From Candidatus Kuenenia stuttgartensis (lineage in GTDB: Bacteria > Planctomycetota > UBA1135 > UBA2386): a stretch of DNA of 7,133 nucleotides. The position numbers and the translations under genes are program-made. Shown piece by piece: positions 1-6,546 of the stretch (position 1 is the stretch's first letter; the number at the start of each line of letters is the position of its first letter). The stretch is from assembly GCA_945861365.1 (NCBI GenBank), contig CAMAUH010000222.1, positions 1 through 7,133 of the forward strand, in the 5' to 3' direction. Below the pieces are notes generated by a model. It was not told the origin of the DNA and made no database searches. It saw only the letters and a program-made list of their open reading frames with translations.

Positions 1-1051
1 TGCCGAGTTCCTGCGCGACCGCCAGCCAGCGCCGCTGGCCGAGCCCGCGGTCGAAGTCGTTGGGGTCGAAGCCGAGTTCGCGCAGCTTGTCGACGCGCTT
101 GCGTTCGACGACCTGCCAGCTGGTCGGCAGCACGACGAACACCAGCGGCCGATCCCCCGCCGCGCGCTGCAGCGTGCGCAGCGACTCGCGCAGCACGCCG
201 AGCAGCCGCGGCACCACCGGCTGTGTGCCCGGCTGCCACGTCGTCGTCTCGTCACGCACGTCGAGGAACAGCCCGGCGAAGGTCTTGCCGGTCGGCAGCC
301 CGGCCAGCGCCGCGGCCTCCGCCGGATCGACGGGGATCTGCGCCAGCAGCGACGACGCGGGCGCGTTGCCGGCGAGCCACGACTCGACCCACAGCCACGA
401 ACGCGAGCGCAGTGCCAGGCGGAAGCGCAGCGACTGCTTCGCCATCCGCGCCCAGCCGCCCTGCAGCATCAGGCCGGCATAGACGGTGCGTTCGGGTGTC
501 AGGTCGTCGATCGCGTCGTTGCCGATGCAGCCGCAGACGACGATCGCGTCGGGCTGGAACGGCGCGTCGAGCCGCAGCAGATGCTGCGCCATGTGCTTGC
601 TGCCGTAGCCCGGCACCCCGCCGTTGCCGACCGTCAGCGCGTGGCCGGCCGCGCGCAGCGCGTGTTCGAGCCGCGCCGGCAGGGCCTGTTCGACGTCGAC
701 GCCGTAGCCCCACACCATCGAGTCGCCGAGCACCAGCACGCGGCGTTCGCCGGGCGCCTTCGCCGCGAACTCGCGGTCGCGCATGCCGAGCGTGTTGGTC
801 GCCACCGCGGTGTCGACGTCGACGCGCAGGTTGCCGCGGTAGCCCGGCAGCAGCGCCACGTCGTCGCCAGCGGCGGGCACGTACATGCCGGCTTGCTGGA
901 ACTCGGCGAACCACGGCGGCAGCGACCAGCACAGGCGGAACGCCACCTCCCCCGCCAGCAACGCGAACACCGACCCGAGCAGTGCGGCCGTCAGCAGCAG
1001 CGCCGGATGCCGCCGCGGCTTGCGGGGCTTCACGCTGCCGGCACCGGTCAC
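1..1051 (-). CDS. SGNH/GDSL-family hydrolase with N-terminal membrane anchor (3' end cut by window)
   Basis: The frame reads 350 residues from a GTG at 1051 and runs off the window at base 1. Residues 1-16 are basic (KPRKPRRH) and are followed by a hydrophobic stretch, about 17-38, that fits a signal anchor with the catalytic part outside the cytoplasm. Three SGNH blocks are visible: block I VLVLGDSMVWGYG with Ser111 as nucleophile, block II NGGVPGYG at 143-150, and block III GCIGND with Asn178. The block V DxxH catalytic pair is not seen and probably lies beyond the window. The preceding stretch LPGYRGN...NTLGMRDREF (68-95) is typical of this group of membrane-attached SGNH proteins. The family hydrolyses esters, often acyl or acetyl groups on glycans; the substrate here is unknown. 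The GTG start overlaps the cytochrome stop (GTGA) and has GGAG 9 nt upstream. A second in-frame GTG at 1033 lacks such a site. Confidence 0.85.
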   Translation of the reverse strand, partial: MTGAGSVKPRKPRRHPALLLTAALLGSVFALLAGEVAFRLCWSLPPWFAEFQQAGMYVPAAGDDVALLPGYRGNLRVDVDTAVATNTLGMRDREFAAKAPGERRVLVLGDSMVWGYGVDVEQALPARLEHALRAAGHALTVGNGGVPGYGSKHMAQHLLRLDAPFQPDAIVVCGCIGNDAIDDLTPERTVYAGLMLQGGWARMAKQSLRFRLALRSRSWLWVESWLAGNAPASSLLAQIPVDPAEAAALAGLPTGKTFAGLFLDVRDETTTWQPGTQPVVPRLLGVLRESLRTLQRAAGDRPLVFVVLPTSWQVVERKRVDKLRELGFDPNDFDRGLGQRRWLAVAQELG

Positions 1052-2685
1052 CGGGCCTCGCTCCGCATCGCCACCGCGACCGTCTCCGGCTTCTTGTCGG
1101 CGGCGTCGTACATCGCGACGAACGTGCGGCACTCGTCGGCATCGACGCTGCGCAGCGGCGCCACCCAGTGCGGCGGCATCGTCTGGTAGCGCACCCACGC
1201 CACCACGGTCGCCCGCCCGGCATCGGCGGCGAGCGGGATCGCCAGATCGATGCTGTCGCCGCCGGCGGTGAAGTCGAGGTCGCTGCCGACCCCGACCGGT
1301 GCCGTGTCGGCCGCGTGCGGGCCGTCCATGCGGTAGCCGCGCGGCAGCAGGCGGTTGTCCTTCTGGCGGGTCGCCATGCGCGTCAGCGCCGTGGTCGGCT
1401 CGCCGTCGCCGTCGGCGGCGACCAGCTCCCACACCACCAGGTCGTCGGGCGCGGCGATGCGCGTGCGGTGCGGATGCCGCAGCGGCTCGCGTTCCTGCGC
1501 GATCGCGCCGTCCTTCGTGTAGCCACCGCTGTCGAACACCACCTCGTTGCCGACGCGGACCTGCACGTGCAGCCACGCACGCCGCGCCGGGTAGCCAGTC
1601 GGGAACTTGTGGCCGGTCAGGTTCTCGACGCGGATCTGGCCGCGCAGCGTGCCGTCCTTGCGCGACAGCTCGCCGACCGTCAGCGCGACCGTGCGTTCGG
1701 CCAACAGCTTGCGCGACGCGAAGGCGGTGCGGCCCAGCGCCTCCTTGCTGGCCGGCACGCCGAGCGCTTCGCGGTTCTGCGCCAGCAGGTCGAGCAGGAA
1801 CGCGTTGCCGCCGACGAAGGTGTGGCCCTTGTAGCCGTCGCGAACCGGGATCAGGAAGTCGGCGCCGCCCGGGTTGCGCGCGATGCGTGTCGGCGGCAGC
1901 TCGGCCATGTGGCACTGCTGGCAGCTGCGCGACGTCGCGGTGGTCGAAGGATCGGTCGTGAACTCGCTGTTGCGCCACTCGAGGTACGGCGTCTGCTCGG
2001 GGAACGCCTCGCCGGCGTGCGTCGTGTGCAGCGTGTGGCAGGTGGCGCACAGCGCCGAGCTCTGCACGTGGGCGCCGTGCGTCGGCGTGAAGCTCGAATG
2101 CATGCGCATCGGTCCGGCCGCGGGGTCCGCGTACGGCCCGAAGATGACGCGCTCCTTGGTGATCTTCGGCTTGCCGGCGAACGTCGCCTCGGTGCCGAGC
2201 CCCTCGGCCTGGATCTGGTGGCAGACCGTGCACGACACGCCATCGCGCGCCAGCGGCTCGTTCGCCAGCTCGTGCACGCTGGCCGGGCCCTGCTGCGCGA
2301 GGCGCCGGCTGTGGTGCGCCATCGGCGCGTGGCAGCGCAGGCACAGCGCTTCGACCTCTTCGCGCCGCGCCGGATCGAGCGCCACTTCCTTCGCGACGCT
2401 GGCGCGCCAGTACGGATCGCGGAAGCTCTGCGCCATCACGCTCGCCTGCCACAGGCCGTGCGGCGACACGTCGTCGCCGGTCGCACTGCGCATCGCCATC
2501 GCGGTGGCCGCCGTGCTGTGGCACATCGCGCAGCCGTCGCCGGTGGCGAACGCTTCGTTGTGGCCACTCGGCCGCACCGGGCCGCGCCACTGGGGCCCCG
2601 GACCGAGCGGGGCCGGCGTCTGCGCGGTCAGTGCCGCGAGCAACGCCAACGGAACGGCGAGACGGGCGAGCGGGCGAGCGCGCAT
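1048..2685 (-). CDS. Secreted five-heme c-type cytochrome (multiheme cytochrome family)
   Basis: This is a 545-residue protein. Residues 1-21 look like a Sec signal peptide (Arg-rich start, then LAVPLALLAALTA), as expected for haem attachment in the periplasm. Five CXXCH haem-binding motifs are visible: CAMCH 52-56, CLRCH 115-119, CTVCH 152-156, CATCH 213-217 and CQQCH 255-259. Extra histidines that could be distal haem ligands include His76, 124, 125, 138, 196, 203 and 206. The segment LWQASVMAQSFRDPYWRA (78-95) and the motif GHKFPTGYPARRAWL (358-372) are hallmarks I recall from a widespread multiheme family. The C-terminal half, from about 325, has no haem motif and looks like a beta-rich domain. 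A role in periplasmic electron transfer is likely, but donor and acceptor are unknown. The ATG lies 5 nt after the hydrolase stop without a clear Shine-Dalgarno, so translation may be coupled. The frame stays open upstream of this ATG, but there it only shadows the hydrolase. Confidence 0.92.
   Translation of the reverse strand: MRARPLARLAVPLALLAALTAQTPAPLGPGPQWRGPVRPSGHNEAFATGDGCAMCHSTAATAMAMRSATGDDVSPHGLWQASVMAQSFRDPYWRASVAKEVALDPARREEVEALCLRCHAPMAHHSRRLAQQGPASVHELANEPLARDGVSCTVCHQIQAEGLGTEATFAGKPKITKERVIFGPYADPAAGPMRMHSSFTPTHGAHVQSSALCATCHTLHTTHAGEAFPEQTPYLEWRNSEFTTDPSTTATSRSCQQCHMAELPPTRIARNPGGADFLIPVRDGYKGHTFVGGNAFLLDLLAQNREALGVPASKEALGRTAFASRKLLAERTVALTVGELSRKDGTLRGQIRVENLTGHKFPTGYPARRAWLHVQVRVGNEVVFDSGGYTKDGAIAQEREPLRHPHRTRIAAPDDLVVWELVAADGDGEPTTALTRMATRQKDNRLLPRGYRMDGPHAADTAPVGVGSDLDFTAGGDSIDLAIPLAADAGRATVVAWVRYQTMPPHWVAPLRSVDADECRTFVAMYDAADKKPETVAVAMRSEAR
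1052..1065 (-). promoter_or_regulatory. Ribosome binding site for the SGNH hydrolase GTG start
   Basis: Just before the GTG at 1051 the minus strand reads CGGAGCGAGGCCCGG. GGAG at 1064-1061 sits 9 nt from the start. It lies inside the last codons of the cytochrome gene and decides between the GTG at 1051 and the unsupported GTG at 1033. Confidence 0.55.
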
Positions 2686-2690
2686 CGGCG

Positions 2691-3443
2691 TCAGGCCGTC
2701 GCCGACTTGGCCGGCAGGAACTCGCCGAGGAACTGCGGCAGCATCTTGCGCCACGTGACCCAGTCGTGGCGCCACTCCTTGCCCCACTCGTCGACGCGGT
2801 TCGGGATGCCCTTCGGGCCGAGCGCGCGCTCGACCTTCCAGCTCTGGTCCGGGTCCTCGAAATCGCCGAGCCCGTGCGCGAGCAGCACGAAGCGCTGCTT
2901 CAGCAGATCGAGCTGGTGGCCGGACAGGTTCGGCACGAAGTCGATCGGCGAGCTCTCGTAGTAGTCGCGCGTCATCTTGCCTTCGAGGAACCGGTTCATG
3001 TTGTAGGTGCCCGACAGGCAGAAGGCCTTGCCGAACACGTCCGGGTGGCGGCACAACACCGACAGCGCGTTGAACGCGCCGATCGAGGCGCCCGCGGTCC
3101 AGATCAGGCCGGGGTTGCCGCCGCAGTCGCGCTGGATCGCCGGCACCACCTCGCGGTAGATGCAGCTGTCGAACTTGTTCTGCACCTTGGCGGCTTCTTC
3201 GAGCGTCTTGCACTCCTTCAGCCAGGCCTGCCCGGCGATCGAGTCGACGACGTAGACCTTCAGCCGCAGGTCCTTCAGGAAGTCGCCGATCGCGCTGATC
3301 AGGTGGAAGCGCTCGGGCTCCTCGGCGTCGCCGCCGGCGGTCGGGAACAGCAGCAGCGGCGTGCCGGACACGCCGTAGCGGACGAACGTGATCTCGCGGC
3401 CGCCGAGGGCCGGGGACTTCCAGGTGATCTTGTGCTTGCTCAC
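2691..3443 (-). CDS. Esterase-family alpha/beta hydrolase paired with ATP-grasp ligase
   Basis: This is a 250-residue protein with no signal peptide, so probably cytoplasmic. It matches the esterase D / PHB-depolymerase-like branch of the alpha/beta hydrolase fold. The N-terminal half shows WKSPALGGREITF (8-20), LLLFPTAGG (30-38) and VYVVDSIAGQAWL (63-75). The nucleophile elbow is GASIG (118-122) with Ser120. It is followed by the family-typical segments RHPDVFGKAFCLSGTYN (132-148) and DFVPNL (168-173). The likely acid is Asp194 in HGLGD, and the likely histidine is His226 in EWRHDW, so a full triad is present. The GTG start overlaps the ATP-grasp stop by 4 nt (GTGA), with AAGGA 6 nt upstream. 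I recall this hydrolase group commonly sitting beside ATP-grasp ligases, which suggests it trims or releases the ligase product. The actual substrate cannot be read from sequence. Confidence 0.88.
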   Translation of the reverse strand: MSKHKITWKSPALGGREITFVRYGVSGTPLLLFPTAGGDAEEPERFHLISAIGDFLKDLRLKVYVVDSIAGQAWLKECKTLEEAAKVQNKFDSCIYREVVPAIQRDCGGNPGLIWTAGASIGAFNALSVLCRHPDVFGKAFCLSGTYNMNRFLEGKMTRDYYESSPIDFVPNLSGHQLDLLKQRFVLLAHGLGDFEDPDQSWKVERALGPKGIPNRVDEWGKEWRHDWVTWRKMLPQFLGEFLPAKSATA

Positions 3444-4684
3444 TTGCCTTCCTTCTCCATGTCCGCGACCGACTGCTTGACCAGTTCGAAGAACCGCGCC
3501 GAGAAGTCGTCGACCTCGTGCGCGGGATACATGTGCGCCACCTTCTTGCGGATGGCGTCCTTGCAGCGATCGCTGCGGAACCACGCGCGCGCGGCTTCCT
3601 CCAGCCCCTTGCAGTGCTTCTGCGCGAACTCGGCGAACTCGGCCGCCTGCAGCCGTTCGCGGGCGATCTTCGCGTAGCCCTTGAGCTTCTCGCGGTACGG
3701 CAGGTCCTTCTTGGCGATCGCGTAGAACGGCTCGAAGTCGAGCGTCTTCTTCATCACGCGCTTGGTGGCGGCGCAGAACACCGCCCACTTCAGGTTGCTC
3801 GTCACGTACCACGGCCAGTGGTAGTGGATCGAGTTGACCTGGTTGTCCGGGCACGGGTTCGCGAAGTCGATCGGGTAGAAGGTGCCGTCCTTGCGCAGCG
3901 CTTCGCAGCTGTTGAAGTCCCAGCCGAAGAAGCTGTTGATGGTCAGGCAGGTGTCCGCCATCAGCTGCTCTTCTTCCTTGCTGCAGAAGTCGCGCGCCGT
4001 GGTGTAGCGGCCGTGCAGCGGCTGGCTGGCGTCGTACTTGATGACGCGCACCTGCGGGCCGATGCCGACCGCACGCACGAACAGGTCGAAGCCGGCGACG
4101 GCCTGCTGCACGTGCATCAGCCACTTCTCGCTGTTCTCGTAGCTCTGCCGCAGCGCCGCTTCGTCGTCGATCTTGGTGACGCCCTGCCAGCCGCCGCCGT
4201 CGTACGGCTTCATGAACAGCGGGTAGCCGATCTGCTTGCCGATCTGGCCGAGGTCGAAGTGCCGCGCGTAGCTCTTCAGCGTGAAGTCGAGGTCCGGCTT
4301 CGGGTCGTAGTGCTTCTGCGGCACCATCATCGTCGGCGGGATCGGCATGCCGAGCGCCGTCATCGCGCAGTAGGTCGAGTGCTTCTCGTAGCTCTGCACC
4401 GACCACGGGTTGTTGTAGACGTAGAGGCCGTCCATCAGGATCGACTTCTTGATCCACTCGCGCTGCAGCGCGAGCCAGTGCGTCAGGCGGTCGACGACCA
4501 GGTCGTACTTGCAGCCCTGCTGCAGCATGTAGGGTTCGAGCGTCGTGCGTTCGCAGGTGAACTTGACGACGTCCTTGCCGAGCTTCAGCTCGAGCTTGGC
4601 GTCGGCGAGGATCTGCTCGAAGGCCAGCGGCCAGCAGATGTCGGCGCCGAGAGAGAGACCGATGTGGCGTGTGACGGCAGGCAT
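3440..4684 (-). CDS. ATP-grasp superfamily carboxylate ligase
   Basis: This is a 414-residue cytoplasmic protein without a signal peptide or membrane segment. The ATP-grasp core is clear. The phosphate-binding segment YPLFMKPYDGGGWQGV (154-169) has Lys159 and a Gly-rich loop. FVRAVGIG (202-209) follows, and the metal/ATP site is formed by GWDFNSCEALR (254-264) and FYPIDFANPCPD (269-280), where Glu261, Asp273 and Asn276 are the likely magnesium ligands. Residues 1-140 form a pre-grasp domain, and about 300-414 are a charged helical C-terminal extension. Enzymes of this class activate a carboxylate as acyl phosphate and join it to an amine or other nucleophile; the substrates here are not identifiable. 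At the usual adenine-binding hinge the sequence reads VQQ (192-194), where Gln stands in the place I expect Glu. The ATG at 4684 has no obvious Shine-Dalgarno; the next in-frame Met is residue 53, so this start is the only sensible ATG. The gene heads the tightly packed four-gene cluster. Confidence 0.9.
   Translation of the reverse strand: MPAVTRHIGLSLGADICWPLAFEQILADAKLELKLGKDVVKFTCERTTLEPYMLQQGCKYDLVVDRLTHWLALQREWIKKSILMDGLYVYNNPWSVQSYEKHSTYCAMTALGMPIPPTMMVPQKHYDPKPDLDFTLKSYARHFDLGQIGKQIGYPLFMKPYDGGGWQGVTKIDDEAALRQSYENSEKWLMHVQQAVAGFDLFVRAVGIGPQVRVIKYDASQPLHGRYTTARDFCSKEEEQLMADTCLTINSFFGWDFNSCEALRKDGTFYPIDFANPCPDNQVNSIHYHWPWYVTSNLKWAVFCAATKRVMKKTLDFEPFYAIAKKDLPYREKLKGYAKIARERLQAAEFAEFAQKHCKGLEEAARAWFRSDRCKDAIRKKVAHMYPAHEVDDFSARFFELVKQSVADMEKEGK
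3444..3458 (-). promoter_or_regulatory. Ribosome binding site for the esterase GTG start
   Basis: The minus strand carries a purine-rich run, GGAGAAGGAAGG, just before the GTG at 3443. AAGGA at 3454-3450 lies 6 nt from the start. It supports this GTG over any upstream start in the same frame, where the sequence only shadows the ATP-grasp gene. Confidence 0.6.
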
Positions 4685-4758
4685 GGGAAGGGCGGCGCAC
4701 TATGCCGAAGCGCCGGCCGCGAGGCCACCCTGCCGATCGATGCCGGCGCGCCCCGGCG
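4685..4758 (-). other. 74-nt spacer between hybrid kinase and ATP-grasp gene
   Basis: This is the only gap in the window longer than a few bases. It contains a 5-bp inverted repeat (GCCGG, 6-nt loop, CCGGC at 4757-4742), an adjacent GGCGCGCC palindrome and the pair GGCC-TCGC-GGCC further on. No run of T follows, so it does not look like a standard intrinsic terminator. A CATAGT box about 15 nt before the ATP-grasp ATG weakly resembles a -10 element, but I see no matching -35. It may hold the promoter of the four-gene cluster, or the whole window may be one transcript. Confidence 0.3.
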
Positions 4759-6546
4759 TCAGGCCCGGGCCGCCACCAGCGAACCGATCGTCGCCAGCAG
4801 CTTCTTGCGATCGATCGGCTTGGTCAGGAACGCGTCGCAGCCGGCCTGCATGCAGACCTGTTCGTCGGCCGCCATCGCGTTGGCCGTCAGCGCGACGATC
4901 GGCGTATGCACGCCGCGCTGGCGCAGTTCCCGCGTCGCGGTGACGCCGTCCATGACCGGCATCTGCATGTCCATCAGCACGATGTCGAAGGCTGCCGGGC
5001 CAGCGGACATGCGCTCGAGGCCCTCCTGGCCGTTGCCGGCGATGGCCACCGAGCAGCCCGCGCGCTGCAGGATGTGCTGGATCAGGCGCTGGTTGTCGGG
5101 ACCGTCCTCGACCAGCAGCACGCGCGCGGACATGGGCGTCGCCGCCGGCGTCGGTGCGGGGGCCAGCACCGGAGCCCGCTCGTCGCGCCGCACCTGCAGC
5201 GGCACGCCATCGAGCGGCCCCGTGGCGACCGCGAGGCGGAAGGTCGAGCCGCCACCCGGCGAGCTCGCCGCGGCGATGTCGCCGCCGAGCAACTGCGCCA
5301 GGTGCCGCGAGATCGCGAGGCCAAGGCCGGTGCCGCCGAATCGGCGCGTGGTCGACACGTCGGCCTGCTCGAACGGCCGGAACAGGCGCTGCAGCACGTC
5401 GGGCGGCATGCCGACCCCGCTGTCCACCACCGCGAAGTGCAACTTCGGTTCGCCCGCCGCGGGCCCTTCGACCACGAGCTGCACACCACCCTGGCCGGTG
5501 AACTTGATCGCGTTGTCGACCAGGTTGACGAGGATCTGCCGCAGGCGCAGCGGATCGCTGGCGATCGTCACCGGCACCGGCGTGCTGACGATGAGGTCGA
5601 GCGTGATGCCCTTCGCCTGCGCCTTCGGCCGCAGCAGCTCCACCACCTCTTCGGCGACGCGCAGCGGTTCGCACGGTTGCACCTCGACCGCCAGCTTGCC
5701 GGCCTCCAGCTTCGCCATGTCGAGCAGGTCGCCGACGATGCAGACCATGTGCGCGGCGTTGCGGCGGATGGTCTCCAGCGCTTCGCACTCCAACGTGCTG
5801 GAGCTGTGGCAGGCCATGCGGTCCTGCAGGATCTCGGCGTAACCGATGATCGCCGTCATCGGCGTGCGCAGTTCGTGGCTGACGTTGGCGAGGAACAACG
5901 TCTTCGAGCGGTTGGCAGCCTCGGCCGCATCGCGCGCCGCCGACAGTTCCCTGTTGACCGCCAGCAGCCGATCGTGCGTCACCATCAGTTCGGCGGTGCG
6001 CTGCTGCACGACGCCGGCCAGGTCGTCCATCGTGCGCTGCGCCTGCCGTTCCAGGTTCCACTTGTGCGTCAGTGCGCTCGCGGCCTGCAGCACCTCGACG
6101 TGGTCGAACGGCTTCTTGACGATCAGCAGGCGATCGGTCCGACCGAGCCGCTGCAGGGTCTCCGCCCACGAGTAGTCGCTGAACGCGGTGCAGATGACGA
6201 TCTCGAGCTCGGGGAACTCGCGCCAGATGCGCTCGATGGTCTCGATGCCGTCCCAGCCCGGCGGCATGCGCATGTCGACGAACGCGACGGCGAACGGCGC
6301 ACCGGCGGCCGCCGCCGCCCGCACGCACTGCAGCCCCTGTTCGCCCTGGCTCGCGGTCACCAACTCGAAGGCGACGCGATCGACCGGCGGTGCGCTGGCC
6401 CCGAACAACGCGGCCTCCGCCGCCAGCAGGTCGGCGCTGGCCGCGACCGGCGGCGTCAGCACCTTGCGGAAGTCGGCATGGATCGCCTCGTTGTCGTCGA
6501 TGACGAGCACGCGGCGATTCAGCGGTTCCTCCCGGGGCTTGCTCAT
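4759..6546 (-). CDS. Hybrid histidine kinase, receiver-HisKA-HATPase-receiver
   Basis: This is a 595-residue soluble protein. The N-terminal receiver (about 11-155) has the acidic pair Asp17-Asp18 in VLVIDDNEAIH, phospho-acceptor Asp91 in VDMRMPPGWDG, Thr120 and the KKPF lysine around 144-145. A helical, probably coiled-coil linker (about 158-215) leads to the dimerisation helix with the H box NVSHELRTP (His224). The ATPase domain has the N box NLVDNAIKF (Asn345), G1 DSGVGM (375-380), F box FRPFEQ (389-394) and G2 GGTGLGL (404-410). A Pro/Ala-rich linker (about 455-472) joins the C-terminal receiver (475-595), with Glu480-Asp481, Asp526 in LMDMQMP, Thr554 and Lys576 in LTKP. There is no PAS, GAF or membrane segment, so its input probably comes through the N-terminal receiver from the upstream kinase. 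The ATG overlaps that gene's stop (ATGA) and has AGGAG 7 nt upstream. All phosphorelay residues look intact; the final target is unknown. Confidence 0.93.
   Translation of the reverse strand: MSKPREEPLNRRVLVIDDNEAIHADFRKVLTPPVAASADLLAAEAALFGASAPPVDRVAFELVTASQGEQGLQCVRAAAAAGAPFAVAFVDMRMPPGWDGIETIERIWREFPELEIVICTAFSDYSWAETLQRLGRTDRLLIVKKPFDHVEVLQAASALTHKWNLERQAQRTMDDLAGVVQQRTAELMVTHDRLLAVNRELSAARDAAEAANRSKTLFLANVSHELRTPMTAIIGYAEILQDRMACHSSSTLECEALETIRRNAAHMVCIVGDLLDMAKLEAGKLAVEVQPCEPLRVAEEVVELLRPKAQAKGITLDLIVSTPVPVTIASDPLRLRQILVNLVDNAIKFTGQGGVQLVVEGPAAGEPKLHFAVVDSGVGMPPDVLQRLFRPFEQADVSTTRRFGGTGLGLAISRHLAQLLGGDIAAASSPGGGSTFRLAVATGPLDGVPLQVRRDERAPVLAPAPTPAATPMSARVLLVEDGPDNQRLIQHILQRAGCSVAIAGNGQEGLERMSAGPAAFDIVLMDMQMPVMDGVTATRELRQRGVHTPIVALTANAMAADEQVCMQAGCDAFLTKPIDRKKLLATIGSLVAARA

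Noticed and set aside
252..1223. A 323-residue minus-strand open frame spanning the cytochrome/SGNH junction
   Set aside because: It is Arg-rich with no domain and is out of frame with both the cytochrome C-terminus and the SGNH catalytic blocks.
223..2961. A 912-residue open frame on the plus strand
   Set aside because: It is an Arg/Ala/His-rich translation with no recognisable domain, lying antisense to the SGNH hydrolase, cytochrome and esterase genes with their conserved motifs. Long stop-free frames are expected opposite genes in GC-rich DNA.
2686..3213. A possible 176-residue N-terminal extension of the cytochrome
   Set aside because: It overlaps the esterase gene in another frame, lacks motifs, and would bury the signal peptide that starts at the ATG at 2685.
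4649..4658. Short GAGAGAGA repeat
   Set aside because: It falls inside the codons for the first residues of the ATP-grasp protein (HIGLSLG) and is too short to be more than codon choice.
4696..4705. CATAGT as a -10 promoter element for the ATP-grasp gene
   Set aside because: It is a partial match with no -35 partner at the right distance, too weak to report as a promoter.
4742..4757. GC-rich hairpin after the hybrid kinase stop as a terminator
   Set aside because: The stem is only 5 bp and no T-run follows. Such short inverted repeats are common by chance in this base composition.
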